The notes below the pieces were generated by a model. The model did not search any database and was not told where the DNA came from. It saw nothing but the letters and a program-made list of their open reading frames with translations. Positions 11,241-23,603 of a DNA stretch of 64,000 nucleotides are shown in pieces. Positions within the stretch are counted from its first letter, which is position 1, and each line of letters begins with the position of its first letter. This DNA comes from Cydia pomonella (Eukaryota; Arthropoda; Insecta; Lepidoptera; Tortricidae): contig NC_084725.1 in assembly GCF_033807575.1 (NCBI RefSeq), forward strand, positions 8,529,001-8,593,000, given 5' to 3'. The position numbers and the translations under genes were made by a program.

Positions 11241-11259
11241 TGGCGCCCAACGTGGGGCT
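11241..11259 (+). other. Retroelement primer binding site, tRNA-Lys type
   Basis: TGGCGCCCAACGTGGGGCT is complementary to the 3' end (with CCA) expected of insect tRNA-Lys, whose T arm and acceptor end run GCCCCACGTTGGGCG. TGG-initiated sites of this kind lie directly downstream of the 5' LTR in LTR retrotransposons. A 19-base match is very unlikely by chance. The neighbouring sequence on the right has no recognisable gag. Confidence 0.7.
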
Positions 11260-12012
11260 GCAGGGCGCACCTAAAGCAATTTCCCATTATAACCAACACA
11301 ATAACCAACCTTAATACCATTCTAATAGAGCTCAAATCAATTTGTCTACTTAATATCCGTGATTGCTGATGAATGACAAGGAAAAATGAGCTGTGAATTA
11401 CGTGCTTAAAGTCGTTATTCAGTTGTGCATTAGATTCGCGTTAATGGAAAAGCGTCTACTTCTAAGTAGGTAGGGCCGTGAACGCAGGAAGGTTACTACG
11501 CGACAGAGCTGGTATTGTTTAGCTGGGTAGAATAAACATCGTAAATAGTATTTACTACGTCGAGCTTGATAAAAATGTATTGAAATAGGTTGTAGAGTAG
11601 AGAGGTAAGCCTTTAGTATGCTTTGTTATAAAAGTTCACTATTTAAAAACAGTGAAGGTCGCTCCTCTAACGCATAAGTTATTTTTCAGTCGCTTGGGTC
11701 TCATCCACACCATACGCAAGTAGGACAACATAGAGAAATATTATTCAGCCACCTGTGTCTTATATGTACACAACAATGACTCTATTATGTAATACATACC
11801 TATTATCAGTAAGACCTAATACTAGAAGATATCAATAAAAAAGGATTTGTCAAAAGGTCCCTATCTGCTTTAGCTAAGGAATACATATTTACAATATTTG
11901 CTGATATAGAAAATGTCACTACCAAACTTCGGCCACGTTTATCGCAACTTGATTACCCCGCACAACCCAGGTAGCCGACCCATCTAATAATACGACGAAG
12001 TAATATCAATAA
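11260..12012. other. No recognised feature
   Basis: This stretch could be remnant internal or 5' untranslated sequence of the LTR element, but no motif supports that. Confidence 0.4.
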
Positions 12013-12426
12013 AGTCCCTTTACAAGTAAAATCCACATACTACTCAGGCTACAAGTCACGACCCCCACAGTTTCGACACGCCAAGCTCATATAAAGCCCC
12101 CAGGCGTATTCCAAGGGCAGTGTTTGGACCAGTATAAAAGTATTCCACGATTATGCATACTTTTTACGGATCTAAAGGTCATACCATGGTTTGTCGACTC
12201 GGGTGCGTTTGTGAGACCAAAGGGAATCCAAGGCCTGTGTAGGCTATTTGTCAAAGACCCCGACCTACCCTCACTCCCTCTGTACATAAAAAAGCATTTG
12301 AATAATCGAAATGACGAGCCCGGGATATTGCCAATATTGTGTACAGGTGCTGTAGTAATTGAGGAAACGAATTCTCTATTCGTGAGCATATACGAATATT
12401 TATCCGAATGTCGGAAAAGGAAGTAA
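12013..12426 (+). CDS. Unidentified long open region
   Basis: The plus strand has no stop from 12013 to TAA at 12424-12426 (about 137 codons), which is long for such AT-rich DNA. The part from about 12124 reads like ordinary protein (for example IPRLCILFTDLKVIPWF, then LPLYIKKHLNNRNDEPG) and ends in basic residues. There is no ATG near the beginning: the first codon of the usual call, at 12124, is TTG. The complementary strand is also open from 12389 to 12087. I recognise no domain. It may be a decayed transposon ORF or an internal exon, and codon bias alone cannot decide which strand is real. Confidence 0.25.
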   Translation, partial: SPFTSKIHILLRLQVTTPTVSTRQAHIKPPGVFQGQCLDQYKSIPRLCILFTDLKVIPWFVDSGAFVRPKGIQGLCRLFVKDPDLPSLPLYIKKHLNNRNDEPGILPILCTGAVVIEETNSLFVSIYEYLSECRKRK

Positions 12427-13006
12427 TGCGTTTCTCGTAGTTGTAGGACGTTGTAAGTGGTGAATGATGATGCTACTGTGAAGAAAAATAAGAAAAGAGA
12501 GAAAGAGGTGTCCTTAGATTTGCCTATGCTATAGGAGAGACATTAACTTATGCTTATAATGTCATCGTTGACAGCAATGAGTTTTTATTTATTTTAAGTT
12601 TTTGTTTAACTTTAAAATGTCGGTGAAGAAATAGTCGTGGGAAGTAGACTTCTTGTATGATAAAACGCGTGTCTGGGGCAGGGGCGGTTACGATAACGAT
12701 GACTATGTTAAATCTACGTTTAAATGCCTATTTATATTTACGTAATACTGTAAACATACAAACTAGCATACACATGTACACTGATTAATGTACATACACA
12801 TGTGATGAGAGTATAATTTTCAAAACAAATTATCTTAACTCCCACAAATTCGATTTTAGTCGAAAGTTTACCGAAACAATATTTGTTTTCTATCTAATTA
12901 TTGTATTGCTTCCAGTTAACTCATTATCCTCCCCATACACGTCCCTACACGTATTTTCACCATTAATTGAATTTAATTACACTGAGTTTGGGGTTCCACG
13001 TCTGGC

Positions 13007-13018
13007 GATGACGTCATC
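13007..13018. promoter_or_regulatory. CRE-like palindrome
   Basis: GATGACGTCATC contains the full cyclic-AMP response element core TGACGTCA (13009-13016), the site bound by CREB/ATF bZIP factors. Four more exact cores occur in the window (45394, 47997, 55504, 62204). No promoter is recognised here. Confidence 0.3.
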
Positions 13019-13034
13019 TCGCGTATCCTTGAAG

Positions 13035-13274
13035 CCGATTCTGGTTAAGAATTTAATATGGTTAACATCCTATTTTGATTCTACCTTGAGTCAGCGAGCG
13101 TCGCTGCACTAATAAGGGCAAGTCGCTGACGCTGATTGGTTCTCACGAAATGTAGGAGTCTTCTTATAAGGCATCACGATTGCACTTATTGGTGCGCGTG
13201 AGATGCCTGAGGATATGACTCAAAGTTCTATCAAAATAAGACCAAAATCTTATCAAATGGTAAAACAGAATTGG
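13035..13274. mobile_element. Fold-back element, about 240 bp
   Basis: The left end (CCGATTCTGGTTAAGAATTT... to ...TACCTTGAGTCA) is the imperfect reverse complement of the right end (TGACTCAAAGTTCTATC... to ...TAAAACAGAATTGG), about 58 bases each. A half copy carrying 'ctgactcaaagtcgtatc' lies at 26215-26330. It is non-coding, and I infer a non-autonomous DNA transposon. Confidence 0.5.
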
Positions 13275-15284
13275 TTTCAATGCTAGTTTGTTCCTCTGTC
13301 TGCGAGGGTTTGAATCTCAGCAATATGTGCTTTCCCGGATACGATTTTGTACATCGTGTTCGTAAATTGTACAATCAAGTTTTAGTGCATCTAACATAAG
13401 GAGTAGTGTTCCTTACATAAGGATTGTATTCCCAACTGGCTGCTTTACAGTTTGTAAGGCGTGACTAAAAACCCATTGTTCCTAAACGGCGCTCGTTTTA
13501 TAAATTTAACGACTGTAATGAACTCTTATTTTTCACATTTCCGTTTAGAGCTTGATTCTAGGGGACCGTTTCATAAAGGCTTATAACCAGTAACTAAAAC
13601 ATTCAGTCAGCATCGAAAGTAGCGGATCAGACTACGCGCCAAAAGTTAAATTTGCTAATGGCTTAACAAAAATGTATATGTATCTCTATTTGGAAATAAA
13701 ACAAACCTTCACTCACCACACTCACTCATTTTTTATGAGCTTTCTGTAAGATGACGAAGCCTGCGCTGTGAATCTGAAGGTATGCTATTTTTATCATCAA
13801 TAAAGTTTAAGTATTTGGAAAAGTACGACTATTCTCTTCTTTTGATGCTGACTGTACAAGCAAGTAGTAGCGAATATATTTGTACTGATATGCATCTAGT
13901 ATGAAAGGTTTTACGCGTTTATAAAATGACCGCAGACGTCCTTTTTAGCAAGAAGTTTTATGTAGACTATGCAGAAAATTTGTAAACGAATCCGACTGAG
14001 AAACTTTTGTGGCAGCGCCCTTTTGTAGTTTTGTTCAAATAATTGCCGACAAAGTATTTATTGGGGAAATTCAGCATTTAGTGAAAAAGGTGAATAAACG
14101 TGTATTTATTGCTGATTAAATTATAGCTTAATATGTAAATTTGCCATAACTGAAATCAGTTTTCAGCGGTTTCTTTTACATCGGGGAAACAAAAACCATA
14201 CTACCCATTTACGCTCTTCTTCGTCAGTGAGTAAAAATAATACGTGGCAGACATTGAAATAAAATCAAAATTCAGTCGATAAAACCTAAAAACTTCACTT
14301 CCGTGCATCCCCCTAAGTTAAAGCATGACTCATATTGAAGGGTCGTTTTATACCTATTAATACATTTTGCGATACTAATACATAGATATAGGTGGCCCTA
14401 GGGTAGACATTTAGCCTCAGGGGAGTAATTTTGGAGGTGTTCGAGTTTCGTGGGTGTATAATTAAAGAATTACCTTGTGAAAGCTATTTAATTATTTTAC
14501 TTGTGCCAACGTCAAGCAAATTAGTTGGAATTAACATCAAACAAAATTTCAACGTAATGGAAGTCGAAAAGGAGAAGACTGCGATCGCTGTTTTTGAAAC
14601 AAACCATGTAATACATTTTTTTTTTCTTCATGTTTTAATTTGGATAGGTACAGATTATTATCATTTTAAAGTTTTTCAAATCAGAGAATAACAAAAGAAA
14701 TGTCCATTACACGGAACAATTTGATTCAATTGCGTGTTACTATTTAAAAAATTCCCATCATTTTCCTAAGTGTTCATAGAGAAACTTTTATCCGTGAAAT
14801 TTAACTCTTTAGAAGTTAAAGTGTTAAAGTGCTTACATTGTACCTCAACAACAGGTTTATTATCTTTAGTAACGAAGAAAACGGAAGCGTGAACTTTATG
14901 GAGCAAACTTTAAACATAAAGTTGCTTTTAATTTAATCTAAATTCAAAGAAAATTTTAGCTTTTAAGCCGAAGTCCTGATGTTTAGGTACGGTATATGCT
15001 ACTGCTGATATTAATAGGTAAGTAAATGGAAACACTGTTATGATATATGGACAATTTGTCTCGGTTTTCTGCGTAATTCTAACTATTCTAAGCCATTAAT
15101 TCGGGATCCCTCCTCAGTTATATGATGATGATCGCGACCACATCATCGGAGATTCCATTAATGCAATAATAGTACACTACAACATATCCCCTTCTGGATA
15201 AACGGACGCAACCAATTATAAAATTCAAGATATATATTTCTCATTTGACCATAGGGGTTCTTAAAGCTAAGCTCCACCTTTGTA
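13275..15284. other. No recognised feature
   Basis: AT-rich non-coding DNA. An 86-codon frame at 14431-14691 shows no known motif and lies in low-complexity sequence. Confidence 0.4.
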
Positions 15285-15417
15285 CGGTCAAGGAATTTAA
15301 TTTCAGTACCATTTCGTACCTTGTCACAGTGACAAACAACATGTAACTCGCTAGAGACCTCATACTATTGTCACTGTGACAAGGTACGAAATGGGTCCTA
15401 ATTAAATTCTTTGACTG
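15285..15417. mobile_element. Tc1/mariner-like MITE, copy 1
   Basis: A 133-bp body lies between TA dinucleotides (15283-15284 and 15418-15419). Its ends are CGGTCAAGGAATTTAAT and ATTAAATTCTTTGACTG, the latter being CAGTCAAAG on the other strand. CAGT-type termini with TA duplication are typical of Tc1-like elements. The arms continue inward through 'ccatttcgtaccttgtcac' and end in nested TTGTCAC/GTGACAA palindromes, so the whole element can fold back. Copy 2 is at 23387-23514. Confidence 0.75.
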
Positions 15418-15616
15418 TACTTACTTTTGTAATATAACTTTTTTAGTACGCAATAGTATTAGATAGTTTTATTTCTTTGGGGCAGTTACTGTCAATATCA
15501 ATTTTACCTACCTTTGGTTGGCGTTATTTAAAAGTACTTATGGTAGTACTTTCTTATAAAAAAAAGATACAATAATATTTCTAAAGATGTGTTTAACTAA
15601 CTCTTCCTAACTAGCC

Positions 15617-15645
15617 TATTATAGTAAGTCGAACTTACTATAATA
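15617..15645. other. 13-bp hairpin
   Basis: TATTATAGTAAGT and ACTTACTATAATA are perfect reverse complements around the 3-base loop CGA. It is too short to assign; it resembles a compact fold-back relic. Confidence 0.45.
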
Positions 15646-17220
15646 AGAACGTCATTTTACATTAGGAACGAACTTCTTGTTAACCACTTAAACTGTCGTT
15701 AATCTTGCTTTGGCTTCAAAATCACTGAGACCATCAATTGTGGGCCCGTTAATTGCTACACATTGTTTGATACGCCGGATTTCATTAGCCCACCAGAGGG
15801 GACTGTAGTTAACTTTGTTAGAAGCATACTTTTTATCGGATGTTGCCTCGGTAACCTCTTTGTCTAGACCCCATTTTGACTGATTTTACTTTGGTTAGAC
15901 TGAGTTTTAATGACATGTTTTAAAAAAACTCTTCTTGGTTAGTCGAATTATAATATTAATACACACTGATAAGGGGCCTGATGGTGCATATTGTCTTATT
16001 ATGTCAGCAAATGCTATAGCACTCGTACGTCTACAATCTGCATTTGGAAGTCTTATGCTAAATACTGATATTTAGCATTATGAATACAAAATGTAACTAT
16101 CTTTACATAAAATTTTCTTACGTCTTCTTGTCCAATCCTATCATCTGAGGTTGGCTCTTCATGTCAGTCTTTTCCAGTGTTCTATTTTGAGGCACGGTTG
16201 TCATCTTATCCGATTTCAAGATCTTCTGGATCGTCGTCAACCATCACTTTCTGTTACTTTTAGTACATTATAAGCAACCAAAATTGAAATCTCGACCGAT
16301 AAAAATATTTTTCGAATCATCTCACAAAACAACAATCAAAGCCATAATAGCTTGCTACTTCCAGTTTAAACAAAAACAAGATCTATCTAAAGTTTCACAA
16401 TAAATCGCCCGCAGCATCTAGTCTAGTGTTAGTGTTTTTATAAGAGCTGTCGATTTCCTAGACGAGAGCCGTTCAGGCTCAATGGACTAGAAAATAGCAG
16501 GAGCTTAGAAAAAGTTTAACAATCAATAGGCTTGTAATAGTATTGTATTCTTAAGAACAACAGTTAGATAAGTGATTTGGATAACAATTTTAAAGGAATA
16601 GGTCTCGAGCAGGTCAAAAAGGTTTAGTTGGAATTGTTGAAAATGAATAAAATATAAACTAGGTAATTACATCTATTTACCGATTACACAGCAAAACTGA
16701 ATTCATTAAATTTTGTGTCTTTGTCGGAGAAAATGGTCTCAGTGTAAAAGTTTTTTTTTTATTTAAGATAAATTTGCACCGACCTTGACAGAACAGCGTG
16801 AGGAGGTGGCATTATAAACGTCGAATTTACGTTAAAGTCCGGGAAAGTTAGCTCGGCCCAGCACTAAATCATAATCCGGCAGAATTGCCCTATATTAGAC
16901 GTAGATACAGATACAAGTATCACTACGAAGCACCTTTTCCCCTACCCTGCCCTATTCCCTTAGTATACCTACTAACTACTCGTAAATAGAATTTGTAACT
17001 TCGTAGTTTAAAAACTTACCAGTAGCGTTGTCTGGAAGCTTACCTGAATCGTTCTTTTAATATTCAGCAGACGCTAGGAATAAGATTTGATCATGGCTTG
17101 CCCACAGGGAATTAAGTAAGCTAGTCTCACACCGTAAGTGGCAATGATAAGTTGTATGGAATGTATGGTAAAACTTATTATTAATAACAGTTTTGAATGA
17201 TTCATGGTTAGTTTCATTAG
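15646..17220. other. No gene recognised
   Basis: AT-rich sequence. A 10-bp hairpin (ATGCTAAATA/TATTTAGCAT, loop CTGA, 16055-16078) is the only structure I can name. Confidence 0.4.
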
Positions 17221-17346
17221 ACTTAAATCAACCGGGATATGGACCGTGATTACCCGTGTACAAGATGCATGTAACTGCGTCGTAATATCAAAAATTCGAA
17301 AACAACACAAAAGGTAATCACGGTCCATATCCCGGTCGATTCAAGT
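17221..17346. mobile_element. Fold-back element with 34-bp inverted ends
   Basis: Arms 17221-17254 and 17313-17346 match in 32 of 34 positions as reverse complements. The core is ACCGGGATATGGACCGTGAT on the left. The 58-bp centre is AT-rich. High arm identity suggests a fairly recent MITE insertion or ongoing gene conversion between the arms. Confidence 0.7.
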
Positions 17347-17626
17347 TTATTATTAATGAGTTTTAAATTCGCTAAAAACTTAATATTTTTTTACTAAGAT
17401 TAAATCTTAAGCTTGCTTTAAACTTATTTTTATTGCGGTTTTATTTATGTGATAATGATGAGCACTATAAGCGTTTGGTCACGTATTTGGCTTGGTTTTA
17501 AAATACTAATAATTGGCTTTTTAACAATTTTAGTAGATTTCAAAGAACACCATTAGGTAAGCGACACTGCTGGAAATTTCATGTTTCAGTTAAATATTTA
17601 GCTCAATACCCCTAGTGTAAATATTT

Positions 17627-17775
17627 TCGACAGCGAAACGTGACGTACGCGTTTGCGTTAAGTGTCATTTTGTATGAGATTTTTGACTTTCCAAAACGTC
17701 CCGCTTGGCGCGCTGTTCAAAAACCCATACAAAACGAGACTTAACGCAAACGCGTACGTCACGTTTCGCTATCGA
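17627..17775. mobile_element. Long-stem fold-back element
   Basis: Arms 17627-17663 and 17739-17775 are reverse complements over 37 bases with one difference (cores GACGTACGCGTTTGCGTTAA and its complement). Pairing continues inward through 'cattttgtatgag' and 'cccatacaaaac', giving a stem near 60 bp. A flanking partial duplicate (ctaaatttactagtgtaaat, then ttagtcgatagcg) extends to about 17812. It is GC- and CpG-rich relative to the flanks. Confidence 0.7.
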
Positions 17776-17815
17776 CTAAATTTACTAGTGTAAATTTAGT
17801 CGATAGCGTGTAGTG

Positions 17816-20800
17816 TAAATTTTAGTACCCCTAGTGGGGTACTGAATTTAGAAAACTTTGAATAACAAAACACTTACGAAGTGGTAAAGTTATCAAGAAA
17901 AAGAAAAAGTAAAGTATACTTTAAATTTTCAAGGATTCAAACCACGCGACGGTTCATCCGCACTTTGTTTATTTAAAATTCCTAACAAAACTGTATTACA
18001 ATTTCAAAGGAAACTGTAGCGAAAACATTTTAAAGATTAAAAGGCAGGAGATTATAATTAGAAGTATTCTCTTAAGCTTCGATTTCAATGAGATTTTAAT
18101 TGCAGCTAAAAATACTTGTGCTGGGATTTAATGTTATTTATTATCGTAACATGTAGGCATAAAGACTTTAGGAAAGTCGGTAGTTACACATAATTATATA
18201 ATATAAACTTACCCAGAAAACACCAACTGCATTTCCTGTGACCAAAACATACAATTAGTAACGCTTTGCAAAAAAAGCATTAAACAAGTTATGATATAAT
18301 CATCATGGCATACACTTTTATGTGACAAGTCGATTCGACCCCTAAAACCGGGTGAAAAATTGAGAAAATTACAACATCCCATCCGAGGAAATTCGTGCAC
18401 TCTAGTTGGAGCCCAAGATTTATTTTAGTTAACTGAGTCAAGGATGTAAGTTATTGAGTACACCAAAGACTAGCTAATGTAAAAAGCTGAACGAACTGTA
18501 ACAAAAGCTAGAATTTTTAGTTTTGCAGTTAAACTAAAGATTCCAGCTTCTTGCCTTTTACGTTATGAATTTATGATACATGGTTCTAGTATTGTGATTT
18601 AGGGAGTCTTGACTTCGACTCTCGTAAACATACTTGTTCTTGTTGACCAGGAGAAACCAAGATACATTACACTGAACTTAAACAATCATTTGAATCCCAA
18701 TAGCATCTGACAAAGGTTTTCAAAGCTTGATTGTGTTCTGAACACTACATCAAGTTAGCTTAATCTAGTTGACCTGAGAGTTGCAGATGATTGTCACATG
18801 AACATTGGAAACTAGAAGGGTCGTAATAAATTTAAACTTGTAAAGCATAAAAAATATGATACTCCAGGATTTGATTTGAAGAACGAAACGCACAAAATAA
18901 TTTCGTGCTTAATTTGTTAAAATTGCATAGTTATACTACTGATTATTTATTAACACGTTCGCTGCGGCAACGGGTCGATTCGGCCTGATGCAGTATGTTT
19001 AAATGCGACATAAGAAATTGCGCGCATGTTTTAATCTATAATGAAATATATATCTATGACACTGTAGTTTATACTACACTTTCCGCAGGTTGCTTAAAAT
19101 AACACATAATTAAATAATTATTTACTAATGCATATAAATCACAAGCACATACTTTAATATCGTATACTTATCATTTCGTCATGATCCCAATATTAAAAGC
19201 AGATGCTACGAACAACGTAAAGATCAATATCTTGATGCTCCAACAGATAAAACAGGTTCTAATTTAGTAACTATAATAGAAACGATCGTATCCAAACAAT
19301 TTGGATGCAGAACAATAGTAGCAGAACAAGTTGAATGCAACCATGCAGACGAAAAAAATACAGATCACGCAATAATGCATGTAACACGTGGGGCCAAACC
19401 CCTTGCTGTCCCCTAAAATAAAAAGGATAACGGCAAAAGAAACGCTGCGTAATGGCAAATAAAGTTCATTTTAAATGGGGCGGAAAGACATTTCAATAAA
19501 TTACTGCAAGCAATGCAGGGAGTGCATTGCTTGGATCGATAGAGCGGCGAAAATTTTGGGCACTCGAATTTAATTGGAGTAGTGGAGTAAATACTTGAAA
19601 CCGTGGTGTAGTAACAATACCCTACCACAATTAATAAAAATCGACATATGAATCAAAGTGTACAATATAACGTGTAAAATCTTCTTAGCCGTGGAAAAGC
19701 CCATCTTGGCCCTGCTTCAATTTTGTCGTGCAAATTTTTGAACGTTATATAAACTTCAAGGTCACTAACAGTTTGTTTTAAGACCATTAAAAAGCAGTTG
19801 ATGAAAAGTCGAACAATTCAGAGATCCAACCATGACCAAAACACAAATGTAACAATGTCAAAAGACACAGCCATGTTATTAAACTCAAGTTATTCTCGCA
19901 TTCACAGTACAATAGAAGTCCCACCCTTCCATGCACTAAGTTAGATCAGGTTTTACATAATTTAAGAGATAAAAACTGTCTGCCAGAAACAATTACCAGC
20001 ACTATTTGTTTTTGTGCCAATTGGTAAAGTTCTCTCATTAGTTTTTGTGTGATTTTGAGAATGGTTTCAAAGTTGTTCTACACTGGAGTACAATTGGTTT
20101 TGTTGGATATTTTGAACGAGAAAACTAAGATATGTGACTGCACTGTTTGGTTTCATTTAAAACCAATGACAGAAAACATTAGACACGGGCCAGACGATAC
20201 TTGTATTGTGTATATTTTATTATTTCCGACTTAACTACCTGCAGTCAAAGGATGATTTTTATCGAACCCGGTTTTGTAATCTTACGAGTAATAATAATAA
20301 CATAATATTCACATTCAAATTTCAACATGTGTTGAGTATGATACAATCGAGTTCATAATCATATGCATGACATTATCGGATCTAGTAAACAATAGCAATG
20401 CATCAGCTAGCTAAATGATATAACATTAAATGAAAGGGCCCTTACTGCCCTTAGTTATTCGCTTATCTGCGTAAAAAGAACATTTCCAGGGCATACACCT
20501 AGTACCTACTACTAATAATGATATAAATGTGAAGGTTTCAATATTTAAACGTTCCTTAATCATGTCGAAACGTCTGAACCTATTTAAAATTTGGTATACG
20601 GGGTCACAGTCGAACAGATTGCACTCAACCCAATTATTGTGGGGAGTAAAGCGGATCTAAACAAAACTGACTTCTTCTAAAGATGAGATATTCAATACGG
20701 ATGCTAAACCAAGACTACAGCGTGCTCCGCTGCAAAAAAATAGTTGTGTACGAGGGTTCTAACACTTACATTTCTATATAACCATAAAACTTAATTATTA

Positions 20801-22705
20801 TGCGACGAGCCACTTTCAATTTGTACAGAACGTACGAAGCATTACACCCGGCTCAGATGTGTTCCCTGAACCCAAGCACATGTCTGTTCGAAGCAATAAA
20901 CCAACCGTCAATAAATATGCTGTCACAAGACCTCGTAAATGCCGTCGTAAAAAGCAGCACTCTATCTTCTGATACTGGGAGGGACAATTCCAATAATGGT
21001 CCGTTGCGATACTTGCGATGTAGTTACTCTTTTGCAGCAGTTTATGGTACTGTCTTTAGCTGTACGTAAAGTAGGGTTAGATATAAACGCAGCTTAAAGT
21101 CGGAGCAATGAGTGGCTGAACACGAAAACGCTTTCTTCAACATTGGCAAATATTTTTTTATTTCAAATTGTCATAATCTGATGGAGCTGTATAAGTAATA
21201 TTTTAGTAAGTAGTAAGACCGCAAGCCAGTTCATAATCAAGAACGTAGCAGAAACAACTATATACAGACGCGACTTTCAGCAATTAAATATTACCTCAAT
21301 GCCATTTAAGCAAAGCCTTCTCTTTTCTCAGATGTCTCTGTCTTTATTGAATGCCATAAATAGTTGCAGAATTCGTAGCACGTACATATGTATCACTGTC
21401 ACACTGATATGACCCAAGCGTCTGGTAATACGAATTCCTGTTGTACTTTACTGCCTTTTAAATCTGTTCAACCATGTGATCAAGTTTAAATTAACATACA
21501 AGTCACAAGACTGACAATCCGTGCTAAATGTATATAATAGTCACGGAAGCACATCCTAGGAGCACATACGAGTCTACTGGGGTTAATGCTCTAGAACAAA
21601 GTATACTTAAGAATTTAAAGTATTTTTTCTTACTAGTACTTTCAGTCGTAAATATGATAAAGGAGGGAGAGTTGAAACATTTATCACAATGATTTATGCT
21701 CGTAGAACTAAATCTCCAGTAATCTTGCTTGACTAATGAGAGCAAAAGTCTGGTTTCACCCAAATCTCATCAGAATCATACATCATTTTAGTCCCTCATC
21801 TAAGACGGTTCAACGCCTCTAAAATTTTAACAACAGATGCTCCTAAATTACACATGTGTTAAAGCAAGATAACTTTACATTCTATACTCGAAAAACGACA
21901 AAAATAAAATTAAAAAGACCAAATCTGCTGAAACCGTTTAATATATTTTTCAAAAAGCGTGCGTAAGTAGCAAATCTAAAAAAAAGAGCAATTTTCTGCC
22001 TACTGAGTTTATGATTAGTAGATAGCTTGTGACATGATATTATTTAAAAGCCCCTTTTACATATTTTTATTTTCCGATTTAATACTTTCGATATATTTTA
22101 CAGTAATAGTCAATTTTCGTTAAATAAAAAGAACATTCAAGTCACGAAGTACCGCTAACTATACTAAAAAATAGGTGTTTTTCTACTGAAATCTGAGACG
22201 CACGTGATGTGCAAAAATCAGCAGTAACAGCTTGTCTACGTGAAAACACAGTAAATGTACCAAATAAATGCAACTTTTATTCAAATACCGTGGGACTAAA
22301 TTGTAAATCGTGCCTCGTATGCGGGCGTGGAGAAATGTATGCTAATTTTACATCAAACGGTTGTAGAAGACAGCATCAGATATCTCGAAACACTTTGAGA
22401 ATTAAAATCTGCAAGGTATTCCAATGAAATTTGTAATCTACGTCCATTTCTGTGGATTATATTCCCGACGGGTTAGCAATTTCAGAAACATTTTCCACTT
22501 TGAGCCAAATTTTGCTCAAGTCATATTATGAAATACATTATTTATTTAGCTTTGCAACTCGTCTACATTTAAACTCCGAATATTTGTTATTCATCACCAA
22601 GGTATCTTATAATTAAACGGATCATTATTGTCTCCTAAACACAATTTACAAAAAATCCTAAATAGGTACATGCATGGTCAATCAAAATAACTTTCAGGAT
22701 AAATC
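17816..22705. other. Long stretch without recognised genes
   Basis: Nearly 5 kb of AT-rich DNA. At 18950 a TTAA followed by 'cacgttcgctgcggc' looks like one end of a TTAA-type element, but no partner end is visible. Open frames such as 20800-21069 (ATG start, 89 codons) show no motif. I cannot support any gene here. Confidence 0.4.
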
Positions 22706-22714
22706 CAGTCTTAT

Positions 22715-22801
22715 CAAACAATGCAGGATGCAAGGATGATCACTTCGGGAGTTCCGAAAGGATCACATTTAGGGCCTATTAACTATAATTCGTTTTTTTA
22801 G
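22715..22801 (+). pseudogene. Reverse-transcriptase motif relic
   Basis: In one plus frame the sequence reads MQDARMITSGVPKGSHLGPI and then drifts to a stop at 22799-22801. SGVPQGSHLGPLLF is the classic palm motif (domain B) of LINE reverse transcriptases, here with Q changed to K. An in-frame TAA lies shortly upstream. Only about 25 codons survive, so this is a very small fragment of a dead LINE. Confidence 0.6.
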
Positions 22802-23386
22802 CATTAGAAAAAAGGTAAATAATTACATAATATAATTATTTAAAAACGCTTTTTAAAAATCAGTAACAATTACTTATGGAAGCAAAATAATATAAATGAT
22901 CGTATATGAATCATAATTCTTTCATATTTGCCGTGACTTATTCTTCAAAAGTGTTTTTCAATAAATAGACACGTCAAAATGTACTTTCTTTCTATTGCTA
23001 AAAAACCGTAAATCAGAAATATTGATTGTTAAATTGTCCGTCTTTAATTAAAAGACTAAGCTTATGACAGGGGCAGCAGGCTAACCGGTCTGTCAATGAC
23101 GCCCTATTATACGTACTTATCATTTACAGCATTACTAGTAATCATGAGGTGAACGGAAATCGGAAACGGCCATTTTATTCTGTAACCTGATCTACTAAGT
23201 TATTTATAAAACTGATGAGAAGTTTTCGAAACAGGTGACTTATAAGATAAGTAGGCCGGATTTAGCAGCGTTTTCTTATTTGTCGTATCGTTGTTTATGG
23301 TACCGCTGCCGCAGTAATGTAACGTAACCTGTCATAACATAGTGTTTCGAAAATTAATGAAGAGCGCTTTTATGGACTTCGATGTA
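22802..23386. other. No recognised feature
   Basis: AT-rich sequence between a LINE relic and a MITE, with no motif seen. Confidence 0.4.
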
Positions 23387-23514
23387 CGGTCAAGGAATTT
23401 AATTCCGGCACTATTTCGTACCTTGTGACAGTGACAATAGTATGAAGTCCGACTTTCATATTGACTGTCACGGTGACAAGGTACGAAATGGTACTGAAAT
23501 TAAATTCTTTGACT
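23387..23514. mobile_element. Tc1/mariner-like MITE, copy 2
   Basis: Same family as 15285-15417: it begins CGGTCAAGGAATTTAATTC after TA (23385-23386), has the inverted 'tttcgtaccttgt' block and nested GTGACA inversions, and ends AATTAAATTCTTTGACT before TA (23515-23516). The terminal G of the right end is missing compared with copy 1. Confidence 0.75.
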
Positions 23515-23603
23515 TAGCGGAACGTAGTTTTTTAAGCGTATGAGTAAACCAATTAGTTTTCGTCTTGTACAGCATGAAACAGCAATGATGGTTCTGCTTC
23601 AGG

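Noticed and set aside
12087..12389. IPFGLTNAP in the minus-strand frame, similar to the Gypsy-type reverse-transcriptase box 'MPFGL.NAP'
   Set aside because: No other RT motif (YLDD, preceding FRVMP context) is found upstream or downstream, so coincidence is more likely.
20800..21069. 89-codon frame with a true ATG
   Set aside because: No domain, no upstream signal, no homologous copy in the window; within the range of chance frames.
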